Positions 30,299 to 37,437 of a stretch of DNA of 64,000 nucleotides are shown piece by piece. How positions within the stretch are numbered: position 1 is the first letter of the stretch; each line of letters opens with the position of its first letter. Source of the DNA: G963664585 sp963664585 (lineage in GTDB: Bacteria; Bacillota; Clostridia; Oscillospirales; Ruminococcaceae); contig CAXXEO010000009.1 of the NCBI GenBank assembly GCA_963664585.2, forward strand, positions 124,001-188,000, read 5' to 3'. Made by a program: the position numbers and the translations under genes. A model generated the notes under the pieces. That model was not told the DNA's origin. It ran no database searches and saw only the letters and a program-made list of their open reading frames with translations.

Positions 30299-31687
30299 AT
30301 GAAGTATTATGCGGTCAAAGCTGGTCGAACAGTAGGAGTATTTGACAATTGGGCGGCTTGCCATGAATCTATAAATGGTTTCTCTGGCGCGGATTATAAG
30401 TCCTTTGGCACTAAAGAAGAAGCTGAGGCATACATAAATAATGTTGATATTATTCTTCAAACTATTCAAACAGATATTGAGCACGGATATACTGTAGCGT
30501 TTTGTGACGGTAGTTTTGATAAGGATAAAAATCGATATTCATATGGCGTACTAATTGTGGATTCTGAAATGCAAGAGCACGAAATATGCGGTTCTGCGCA
30601 AAACACAAAATACACTTCGTCAAATAACATTATTGGTGAAATTCTAGGAGCAATTAATGCCATGGATTGGGCAGTGTCCAATAGTTGTGAGAAAATTAAA
30701 ATATATCATGATTATGAAGGCCTGAGCAAATGGATATGTGGCGAATGGGAAGCCAAAAGTGATGTCGCAAAGATGTTTGTTGCAGTATATCAAAATAAAT
30801 ATGCAGATTTGCTGAAAGTTGAATTTAAAAAAGTTAAAGGTCATAGTAATAACGAATACAATGATAAAGCTGATGAGTTAGCTAAAAGAGCTTTATCAGA
30901 TAATGCCAGAGTACCTATCAAAGGAGACAGCTGGTTTTCAATACCATATTTTAAACCAGATGAGCTTCAAATCATTATAGATTTAATTTCAGAGGATCAC
31001 CCGGAACTTAATGCTGAAAAAAATGAAAGAGCAAATTCTATTGTCTATAAATTGCACCTTGATAAATACAGACTGTCAGTTACCTTATTTAAGATTGGAA
31101 ATAAAAAGTTGTTAGTCCAAGGAGCAAATACGATTGTCTTCCAAATTTTTATTACATATGTCTTTGAGCTAATCGGAGTAAAAGCGGATCGCATAATAGC
31201 CGATGCTTATAGAAAAAAAATTGATTCTAAGAAAATTGACGAAGGGGTTCAAGATATATGTCCCAATTTTTCTGTTGATTATCCGGCAAATATAAAACGT
31301 CTTGTTCGTCAAGCAATTATTAATTTAAGCTATTTTATAGAAAGTGAAGATTATTCACAATATGTTTTTCCAGCTTTAAGGGCTCTCGAAGGTCATATGA
31401 AATATTTATTTGGTAAAGCGGGAGTCTCTATAATTTCTAAGCAAGGGTTTTGCTACTTTGAAAAGGACTCATCTACACAAAAGTATTATTTGCCTACAAC
31501 CATTATTTCAGATATAGTATTAAAGCACAAGTTAGAGGAATATTATAATTTCTATAATGCAATACGGCATACTATTTTTCATTTTGCAGATATTATAGGT
31601 AGTACAGATTCCACTCGGTTAATTGAAACAAAAGGTGAAGCGGATGAACTTATAAAAAAGTGTTTATCTTATATATGCGAAGAATAA
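30299..31687 (+). CDS. rnlA: RNase HI-RnlA fusion toxin with C-terminal HEPN motif
   Basis: The start is ATG at 30299, preceded by TTGGAGGAGGT; the frame to 30263 is not needed. 462 aa in three parts. Residues 3-47 form a viroplasmin/RNase H1 hybrid-binding domain (YYAVKAGRTVGVFDNW, FKSF-like YKSFGTKEEAEAYI). Residues 62-200 are RNase HI with all catalytic residues: Asp70 in CDGSF, Glu114, Asp138, His182 in KGHS and Asp192 ten residues on. Residues 215-462 resemble RnlA, the RNase LS toxin, ending in a HEPN R-x4-H motif (Arg423...His428, RHTIFH). E. coli RnlA needs RNase HI for full activity, so the fusion joins two known partners. An RnlB-like gene follows. The likely role is abortive infection by RNA decay. 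Confidence 0.82.
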   Translation: MKYYAVKAGRTVGVFDNWAACHESINGFSGADYKSFGTKEEAEAYINNVDIILQTIQTDIEHGYTVAFCDGSFDKDKNRYSYGVLIVDSEMQEHEICGSAQNTKYTSSNNIIGEILGAINAMDWAVSNSCEKIKIYHDYEGLSKWICGEWEAKSDVAKMFVAVYQNKYADLLKVEFKKVKGHSNNEYNDKADELAKRALSDNARVPIKGDSWFSIPYFKPDELQIIIDLISEDHPELNAEKNERANSIVYKLHLDKYRLSVTLFKIGNKKLLVQGANTIVFQIFITYVFELIGVKADRIIADAYRKKIDSKKIDEGVQDICPNFSVDYPANIKRLVRQAIINLSYFIESEDYSQYVFPALRALEGHMKYLFGKAGVSIISKQGFCYFEKDSSTQKYYLPTTIISDIVLKHKLEEYYNFYNAIRHTIFHFADIIGSTDSTRLIETKGEADELIKKCLSYICEE

Positions 31688-31698
31688 AGAGATGGCTA

Positions 31699-32052
31699 AT
31701 GATTCACTATGTATTCAAACAATTAAATAGTAATCAATATTATCTTGTTTGCATGGATTACAATAGTATACTGAATTATCTTGATGAAATAGAAAGCGAG
31801 TATCTTATTGAGTCTAATGAAGGTGAGCTAATTATTGATCAATTGCTCGTAGCAGGAAATGGAAGGAACAGATTTATTTCCTGTCTGTTTTCCTATGGGA
31901 AAATTGAACTCGGATCAGCGAAAAATATTGAAGGCTCTTACGAATATAAAAGATTAACAACAGAATTACTTAAGCAATATTATAATGACCTGAAATATTC
32001 AATATTAACTGATAATCAATTGAAGATGATCCGAGAAGGACAAGTGATCTAA
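31699..32052 (+). CDS. rnlB: RnlB-like antitoxin
   Basis: 117 aa from the ATG at 31699, 11 bp after the toxin stop; upstream frame codons lie inside the toxin gene. YYLVCMDYNSILNYLDEIE, then GELIIDQLLVAGNGRNRFISC, fits the RnlB family, whose members carry an (I/V)xFDxLLxxGNxxxRF core and neutralise RnlA by direct binding. Gene order toxin-then-antitoxin is that of rnlAB. The family match is by pattern and position. Its stop overlaps the next start (TAATG), so three genes are coupled. Confidence 0.72.
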   Translation: MIHYVFKQLNSNQYYLVCMDYNSILNYLDEIESEYLIESNEGELIIDQLLVAGNGRNRFISCLFSYGKIELGSAKNIEGSYEYKRLTTELLKQYYNDLKYSILTDNQLKMIREGQVI

Positions 32053-33329
32053 TGAATAAAGAGAAGATGCAATATGCCCAGCAACTTGAAAATGAGAGAA
32101 AATGGGTTGATGCTGCCGAACAATATGTTCAACTTCTAAGCGAAGCCCCATCTTCATCAACCTATGAACGAGTAGCATGGTGCTTGTCACGTGCAGGTAA
32201 ATTCAGTGATTCTATCGAGTACTTACGTAAATTGTATGAGATAGAACCGCTTTCTGCCAAATGGCCCTACATGATAGGATATCAATATTATTGCCAAAAA
32301 GAATGGGGTAAAGCAGTCGTATGGTTTGAAAAAGCTTTAGAGATGTATCCAAACTATTTTGTAGCTAAGTACCGATTGGCATATGCTTATATTCAAACTG
32401 TAGGTGAGTATAAAAAGTTAACAAAAGCAGAGTATTGGAAAGCATTAGGACATTTAAAAGACTGCCATCGCTTATGGGAAACATTTAATGATACTAAAAA
32501 GCAAAAGGAACGTAATGTTTATTTCGATATTAATTTTTTGCATGGCAAAGTTCTAATGGAACTTCCTAATCATTGTAATGAATCAATAAACTATTTTATA
32601 TCTGCCTTAGAAATTAAGCCGGCAGACGAATTTGCTAAATACAATTTGGCTAAAACGTATTATCTTAATGGCGATTATGAAAAAGCAAAAAGGAATATTC
32701 CTATTAGCAATCAATATTATGTAGTTGAATTATCAGCATATATTGATACAAAATTGGGAGAATATGAAAAAGCTAGTTCAGCTATCATCAAGTTATTATA
32801 TAGGCGTAAAAAAGATTATTTGTTTAATTTTTTGGCGGAAACTTATTTGCTAAGCAATAATTCTGAGGAAGCGTATAAGATGGCACAGAAAGCCATATCA
32901 CAAGGTCAAAATAACCACAAGAATTATTACACCCTTGCTAAAGTTTACTATCAATATGGCTTACTCTACAAGGCTATTGTGTATATAGATAAGGCTATTA
33001 AAATTAAGAAAACAAAATATGACACTACATATGAAGAATGCGATACATTACGCGAGACTATATTATTACAAATATTTCCAGACTACCATGATGACGATAT
33101 TTTGCTAGCAAAACTAGATGAACTAATTACTCCTCAATTTGAGCAAGGCACTATTTGCCGATATAACACAGAAAAAGGATTCGGATTTATAAAAAGTAGC
33201 CCTAAAGACATTTTCTTTCATGTGTCAAATTGCAAATATGAAGGGGTATCTGTAGGAGATTTCGTACAATTTACGACCATTATTACAGATAAAGGAATTA
33301 TGGCTGTTGACCTGCATAAACTTAGATGA
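32052..33329 (+). CDS. TPR protein with C-terminal cold-shock domain, third gene of the rnlAB operon
   Basis: 425 aa. Residues 1-345 are TPR-like repeats (for example WGKAVVWFEKALEMYPNYFV and AKYNLAKTYYLNGDYEKAK). Residues about 362-425 form a cold-shock (OB) domain: GTICRYNTEKGFGFIKS with the RNP1-like GFGFI, then DIFFHVSNC as RNP2-like. Such domains bind single-stranded RNA or DNA, while TPRs bind protein. The ATG overlaps the RnlB stop, so the protein is made with the toxin pair. It could deliver RNA to the toxin, sense phage RNA, or hold the complex (inference). I know no described RnlAB system with this third part. Confidence 0.8.
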   Translation: MNKEKMQYAQQLENERKWVDAAEQYVQLLSEAPSSSTYERVAWCLSRAGKFSDSIEYLRKLYEIEPLSAKWPYMIGYQYYCQKEWGKAVVWFEKALEMYPNYFVAKYRLAYAYIQTVGEYKKLTKAEYWKALGHLKDCHRLWETFNDTKKQKERNVYFDINFLHGKVLMELPNHCNESINYFISALEIKPADEFAKYNLAKTYYLNGDYEKAKRNIPISNQYYVVELSAYIDTKLGEYEKASSAIIKLLYRRKKDYLFNFLAETYLLSNNSEEAYKMAQKAISQGQNNHKNYYTLAKVYYQYGLLYKAIVYIDKAIKIKKTKYDTTYEECDTLRETILLQIFPDYHDDDILLAKLDELITPQFEQGTICRYNTEKGFGFIKSSPKDIFFHVSNCKYEGVSVGDFVQFTTIITDKGIMAVDLHKLR

Positions 33330-33856
33330 GATTTACGCAGAAGTATTTTGCCCTTACTTTACGTAACTAGGCCTGTAGAGTACGAAAAAAATTTGATGAT
33401 AACTGCATTTACGTTGCGAATTCACAAATGAGCTTCTTAATAATCTATCAAGCTTATCTTTATTTTTGGTCTCTTTTTGTGCATTGAAGTTACAGATAGT
33501 GACCAAAAGATAGGACAAGACAGAAAAATTGAAATTTGAAAAAGCCAGTAATATCAATGCTAAGAGTGGGATAGCCAAAGATAGAAAAAGCAAAAAGAAC
33601 ACTTGGTAAAAAGGAAAAACAAACGTAAAACGCACAGTGCCACGCGTCGCTATTCTCGATATAATCATGCAGAGTTTGATACAATTCAATTATTTCCTTT
33701 ACAACCTATCGCTTGCAGGGTAAGTTTTATACAACCGGTGATCGCCGGTTATTATTTTACCAATCTACGCAACTTGAAGTTGCTAGAAGCAAATTCAGGT
33801 TTGTGACAACACGACAATAATCCCGTAAAATGAAAATCGAAAGTGAGGTGTGCGTC
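33330..33856. other. Gene-free junction between two island modules
   Basis: About 525 bp without a gene. It holds the diverged right-end repeat (33468-33609), the integrase core-like CTTGGTAA at 33602-33609, and a hairpin ACCGGTGATCGCCGGT near 33735. The XRE gene begins at its end. Confidence 0.5.
33468..33609 (+). repeat. Internal copy of the island right end (att arm + core start)
   Basis: About 142 bp that align with 36922-37063, clearly similar with scattered changes. Both end in the same text, GATAGCCAAAGATAGAAAAAG then CAAAAAGAACACTTGGTAA (quoted in parts). The repeated AGATAG words look like arm sites for the integrase. Here the 46-bp tRNA core stops after CTTGGTAA. Confidence 0.8.
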
Positions 33857-34165
33857 ATGCCATTCGGTGACAGATTAAAGAAATGCAGAGAAGAAAAAGG
33901 TCTCACGCAGGATGATATTGCTGATTTTTTTGGGGAGGAATTTACCAGACAAGCCGTGTCCAAATGGGAACGTGGTGAAGCATTCCCGGAAACGGATAAG
34001 CTGTTAAGGCTTGCGGTTAAGCTTGATATTTCTCTCGATGAGCTTCTTGCAGATGAACTCGTTTATTACAGAAAAGGTAAAGATGCAGGAACAATTGAGA
34101 GTTCTTATCCGGGATTAGTCGCCGGGTTAAAAACACTAGCAAACTCATTGGACCAATACAAATAA
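33857..34165 (+). CDS. XRE-family HTH regulator
   Basis: 102 aa from the ATG at 33857, with GTGAGGTG upstream. FGDRLKKCREEKGLTQDDIADFFG and RQAVSKWERGEAFPETDKLLRLA (seen in parts) form a standard Cro/C1 helix-turn-helix with the recognition helix QAVSKWERG. The remaining 35 residues are an oligomerisation tail. As first gene of the last island module it probably represses the following operon. An ImmA-type peptidase that could cleave it lies at 28360. Confidence 0.88.
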   Translation: MPFGDRLKKCREEKGLTQDDIADFFGEEFTRQAVSKWERGEAFPETDKLLRLAVKLDISLDELLADELVYYRKGKDAGTIESSYPGLVAGLKTLANSLDQYK

Positions 34166-34189
34166 AGTACTGACGGAAGGAAAATTTTC

Positions 34190-34300
34190 ATGGAAGTAAA
34201 GAACGCAGAGATTATTGCATGTAGCAAACCTGCCCAGATAGAAAATTACAAATGGCTGAGCGATGCTGTAATTATCGAAATAGTACACAGCATCAAGTAA
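34190..34300 (+). CDS. Tiny ORF, 36 aa, unknown
   Basis: ATG at 34190 with GGAAGGAAAA upstream. The product is MEVKNAEIIACSKPAQIENY and 16 more residues. No family is recognised. It lies 24 bp after the XRE gene. It could be a real micro-protein or a fragment; the ribosome site favours translation. Confidence 0.35.
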   Translation: MEVKNAEIIACSKPAQIENYKWLSDAVIIEIVHSIK

Positions 34301-34369
34301 ATCATTATCGAGCTCATAGACCGAAAATATCAGCCAATAGCTTATCACGATGGAAGGTAAGGTGAAAAA

Positions 34370-34543
34370 ATGACTGAGCGATTAACCGAGAAACAAATAG
34401 CCGATTATGAGCAGCTTTGCCGCGATTGGAATAATGGGCACATTCTGACACCAGACGGCCTACGCTTTATTTGTGAGGCAAATAATTATGACGTAGAGAC
34501 TATCGGAAAACACTTTCTTGATGTGCTGCCGAAAATCTGTTAG
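34370..34543 (+). CDS. Small ORF, 57 aa, unknown
   Basis: ATG at 34370, preceded by GGAAGGTAAGGTG. The product begins MTERLTEKQIADYEQLCRDW and ends VLPKIC, a helical acidic small protein. It stops 16 bp before the 34560 gene, which has its own strong site, so the operon reads XRE, two small ORFs, unknown protein, caspase. No function can be assigned. An inhibitor of the downstream effector is possible but unproven. Confidence 0.5.
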   Translation: MTERLTEKQIADYEQLCRDWNNGHILTPDGLRFICEANNYDVETIGKHFLDVLPKIC

Positions 34544-34559
34544 GCGGAGGTGAATCGTG

Positions 34560-35522
34560 ATGATTGAAAATATGACAAACTGGTCTCTCGATGATATTAG
34601 GGCGGCCTACAAGAAGTATTTGGACGGGCAGAACTTATCGAGAAACACCATAATGACATCGTCCGCCGATGCGTTCTATATTTGGCGGAAGCAGGGTGCA
34701 GATTCATTCTGGAAGATAGTCTTTTCAGACAGCTTTGAAACTCTTGGAAAAGAGACCCTTCTTGAACTATTGCGTCAACAGTCCAGCGGAAATGCTGAAT
34801 GGAATGTCAGTGGTTATTTGGCGCATTTGAGAAGATTCAGACGTTTCATTCAGAGCGAAGCAGCTCTTGAGATACCTGATACCGTTCCTCAGGTTGTAGC
34901 ACTTACGGAAAGTGCACCAATAAAAATGGCACAGATGCTTCCCGCTCCGTCAGTTGATCAGGTTGAATATTATCTTGCACAATGGGATGCGCTTGAGGAT
35001 TACCATCTTCAGGAGGACGCTCTCAACCGGCTGTTTTTCACGCTCTGTCCGGAAAACAACAACATTTCTGATATTCTGCTCAAGGTATCCGTTCTCAACG
35101 ATTTTTACAGTACTAACATCTTTAAAGTTTTCCCCGTGGCGAAGCATATACTGTCATTACATATCGATGCTCGTCTGCAAAGCGGGGACGTAACGCTGGT
35201 TAACGATATAAAGGAAGTCGAAATAAGCGGTAAAACATTGAACTTTTACTCCTTTGCCACAAAGTATTGCAGCCACCACAGACCATTGGACTACCCAATT
35301 TATGATAACTATGTAGATGAGGTGCTGCGTTATTATCGAAAGAAAGACGGTTTTGCAGCATTTAGAAATGAGGAGTTGAAGAGCTATACTCGCTTCAAAT
35401 CAATACTGGTGGAATTCTGGCGTTTTTATCATCTTGACAAATACAACCTGAAAGAGCTTGATAAATACCTCTGGCAGCTTGGCAAGGCATACTACAATAA
35501 ATATGAGGTGAGAAATAGATGA
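34560..35522 (+). CDS. Uncharacterised 320-aa partner of a caspase-like protein
   Basis: The start is ATG at 34560 (GGAGGTGA 8 bp before; GTG at 34557 is also possible). 320 aa, cytosolic, mostly helical, with no signal or membrane segment. The N-terminus (WSLDDIRAAYKKYLDGQNLS, DAFYIWRKQG) looks like a separate small domain. The second half (VLNDFYSTNIFKVFPVAKHI, then FYSFATKYCSHHRPLDYPIYD) faintly recalls helix-hairpin-helix glycosylase-like folds, but I cannot show a catalytic residue. It ends in an ATGA overlap with the caspase gene, so the two proteins are made in a fixed ratio and probably work together. Confidence 0.6.
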   Translation: MIENMTNWSLDDIRAAYKKYLDGQNLSRNTIMTSSADAFYIWRKQGADSFWKIVFSDSFETLGKETLLELLRQQSSGNAEWNVSGYLAHLRRFRRFIQSEAALEIPDTVPQVVALTESAPIKMAQMLPAPSVDQVEYYLAQWDALEDYHLQEDALNRLFFTLCPENNNISDILLKVSVLNDFYSTNIFKVFPVAKHILSLHIDARLQSGDVTLVNDIKEVEISGKTLNFYSFATKYCSHHRPLDYPIYDNYVDEVLRYYRKKDGFAAFRNEELKSYTRFKSILVEFWRFYHLDKYNLKELDKYLWQLGKAYYNKYEVRNR

Positions 35523-36862
35523 AAAAAGATGCAATATTGTTTTCTGCTTGCAAATATACTAAGTCTCGACTAAATATTAATGATTTGCCTGGCGGTAAGT
35601 ATGATGTCGCAGCATTTGGAAAAAGGTTGAGACAGATCGATTTCGAAGTGTCTATTAAGGAAGATGCAATTCGAGACGAGTATATTCCCGCATTGCGTGA
35701 GAATGCAAAAAATAGCCCTAATGATGCCGTTCACATAGTGTACTTTTCTGGGCATGGTGGGCATTTAAATGGTCATAACTATATTTTTCCATCTGATTTT
35801 GGAGTAATATATGATTCGTCGCACAGCATAGACGAAGCTGGTATAAATATTGAAGATATATTAAACGTGTATTCTGGTCATGGGCGATTAATATTGATCC
35901 TTGATGCGTGTCGCTCTGATGTTGGCACGTCAAGGGGATATTTTTCCGAGATAACATCATTTGAAAATGTGTATATAGCGTATGGAACGCAGTTCCAAGA
36001 TACATCAACGGGAGTAAATAATGCAATTAGCTGGTTTACGGAGGGTATATGTGACGAAATATTAACTCCGAATATAGATATTGATGCACTGTTCACAAAA
36101 GTACGCCGTAATGTATGTCTAAAACACAGAGCCCAAATTCCTTCCAGCGTTAATGCATTACTTGAAAGTGTTGTACTCCATGAGGATACTTCGGTCGATG
36201 ATATTGATACTAAGGTTTATGCTTTTGTTGAGAAGTATGGCAATACATATAATGACAAATATGGATATTTCCATGGAGACGACTTAATTTTTATTGATGC
36301 TGCTCAGTATTTTGATATAAGCTTGTTGGATACGATATGGAAATATCACAAAGTAAGTAATTCACTATTTAGCAAGAAAGGTGTTAAGCTGCCTCTGCTG
36401 TCTGAAGTGGAGAGTAAAATTGTTACTTTTCTTGCCTTTACAAAAGGAATAAATTGGTTCTCTTGTGATGAAAACTATACATGGTATTATAATGGACGGC
36501 AAATACGAATGGGTGAAATTCCACCTCTTCCACCAAGTATGCAACAAAAGTTGCCAGAACCAGAGAAAGCAATTGTAGTTGAAATGAAATGTTCATGTGA
36601 AAAAGGAATGATGACTATAGCCATCAATCTGCCTAATGGGTGTGAATTTTTCGTTGGTCATTCAAAAGTTGTAGTTAGGTCAGGAAAAGCAATCCTCCCG
36701 GCGGTTAATAAGTCTGATACAATCACTATTGATTCTCGAGTATTCTCTGAAGACGAAAATATTAAAAGAATACTCGGCGAAAAATCAAGGAATTTGACTG
36801 GTCCATTAATTAAATATAATCCAATTTACGGCAATCACATATGCCATTCTTTTTGCATGTAA
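35519..36862 (+). CDS. Caspase-like (peptidase C14) effector
   Basis: 447 aa. Residues 1-235 form a caspase fold: AILFSACKYTKSRLNIN, LPGGKYDVAAFGKRLRQI, catalytic His79 in VYFSGHGG and catalytic Cys131 in ILILDACRS. The spacing of 52 residues and the strands before each match metacaspase/paracaspase p20 units. About 210 C-terminal residues are not recognised and may sense or recruit. Caspase-like proteins act as death effectors in several bacterial defence systems. The start overlaps the stop of the upstream gene by 4 bp. Confidence 0.85.
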   Translation: MKKDAILFSACKYTKSRLNINDLPGGKYDVAAFGKRLRQIDFEVSIKEDAIRDEYIPALRENAKNSPNDAVHIVYFSGHGGHLNGHNYIFPSDFGVIYDSSHSIDEAGINIEDILNVYSGHGRLILILDACRSDVGTSRGYFSEITSFENVYIAYGTQFQDTSTGVNNAISWFTEGICDEILTPNIDIDALFTKVRRNVCLKHRAQIPSSVNALLESVVLHEDTSVDDIDTKVYAFVEKYGNTYNDKYGYFHGDDLIFIDAAQYFDISLLDTIWKYHKVSNSLFSKKGVKLPLLSEVESKIVTFLAFTKGINWFSCDENYTWYYNGRQIRMGEIPPLPPSMQQKLPEPEKAIVVEMKCSCEKGMMTIAINLPNGCEFFVGHSKVVVRSGKAILPAVNKSDTITIDSRVFSEDENIKRILGEKSRNLTGPLIKYNPIYGNHICHSFCM

Positions 36863-36921
36863 AAATAAAGATATATTTTATAAATTTTCTATTATATATC
36901 AAGCGGACATCCGTATATTTC

Positions 36922-37063
36922 GGTCACTTTTTGTACACTAAAACTACAGATAGTGACTAAAAGATAGGACAAGACAGTAAAACTAGGGTTTAAAAAAGCC
37001 AGTGAAATAGCCGTTTAGAATAAGATAGCCAAAGATAGAAAAAGCAAAAAGAACACTTGGTAA
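36922..37063 (+). repeat. Island right end (att arm), second copy
   Basis: This is the outer copy of the 142-bp repeat found at 33468-33609. AGATAG words recur four times at about 15-45-bp steps. It runs straight into the 46-bp attR core. It probably carries integrase arm sites. Confidence 0.8.
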
Positions 37064-37101
37064 GGAAGAGGTCGTGCGTTCGAATCGCATCAACAGCTCC
37101 A
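37056..37101 (+). repeat. attR: 46-bp copy of the tRNA-Thr 3' end
   Basis: Identical to 16047-16092. It lacks the 5' part of the tRNA, so it is not a gene; it marks the right border of the island. Chromosomal sequence with a terminator resumes directly after it. Confidence 0.93.
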
Positions 37102-37109
37102 ATCATAAA

Positions 37110-37140
37110 CCTGCATAGTGAATCACTATGTGGGTTTTTT
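37110..37140 (+). terminator. Original tRNA-Thr terminator
   Basis: CCTGCATAGTG-AAT-CACTATGTGGG followed by TTTTTT. It sits 9 bp after attR, where the terminator of the uninterrupted tRNA-Thr gene would be. Confidence 0.8.
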
Positions 37141-37437
37141 GGCGTCTTTGGAAACGTTTTTATAATCAAACTGCCCCCATTAACTGATAACGCTATAAGT
37201 ATTTCTGTTTGTCAGTCTCAGACGGATGCATCCTATAGAAAATTCATTAATTAGCGATCATGATGAGAAAAATGACAAATACTTAAATACTTTTAGATGT
37301 TGTTGATAATTTTCAAAGGTGTTATATTATTAGTGATATCTTCCTAAAACAATTGCTGTCTAAAACCCTAACCTTTAGGAAATTGGGTCTTTAATATCAC
37401 CATTATTTCTATTATAGTGAAAAAAGGAGGAAATGGT

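Larger units (their letters stand above)
16047..37101 (+). mobile_element. Genomic island (integrative element) in tRNA-Thr, about 21 kb
   Basis: The element is bounded by 46-bp direct repeats: the tRNA 3' end and a copy of it. Inside are a tyrosine integrase, a small HTH (Xis-like) protein, a serine recombinase, a rep-like gene and defence cargo. No relaxase, coupling ATPase or phage structural gene is visible, so it is more like an integrative mobilizable or defence island than a full ICE or prophage. The chromosomal terminator that probably once followed tRNA-Thr now lies at 37110-37140. A second, diverged right end at 33468-33609 suggests that the interval is composite. Confidence 0.9.

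Noticed and set aside
30299..33329. A retron or reverse-transcriptase system, suggested by the RNase H domain
   Set aside because: No reverse transcriptase motif (YxDD) occurs in this operon or nearby; the RNase H is fused to an RnlA-like toxin.
33603..33806. 67-codon frame in the island junction
   Set aside because: Overlaps the att-like repeat end; no start signal.
36922..37063. Repeated AGATAG words as CRISPR or iterons
   Set aside because: Spacing is irregular and the words lie beside an att core, fitting integrase arm sites better.
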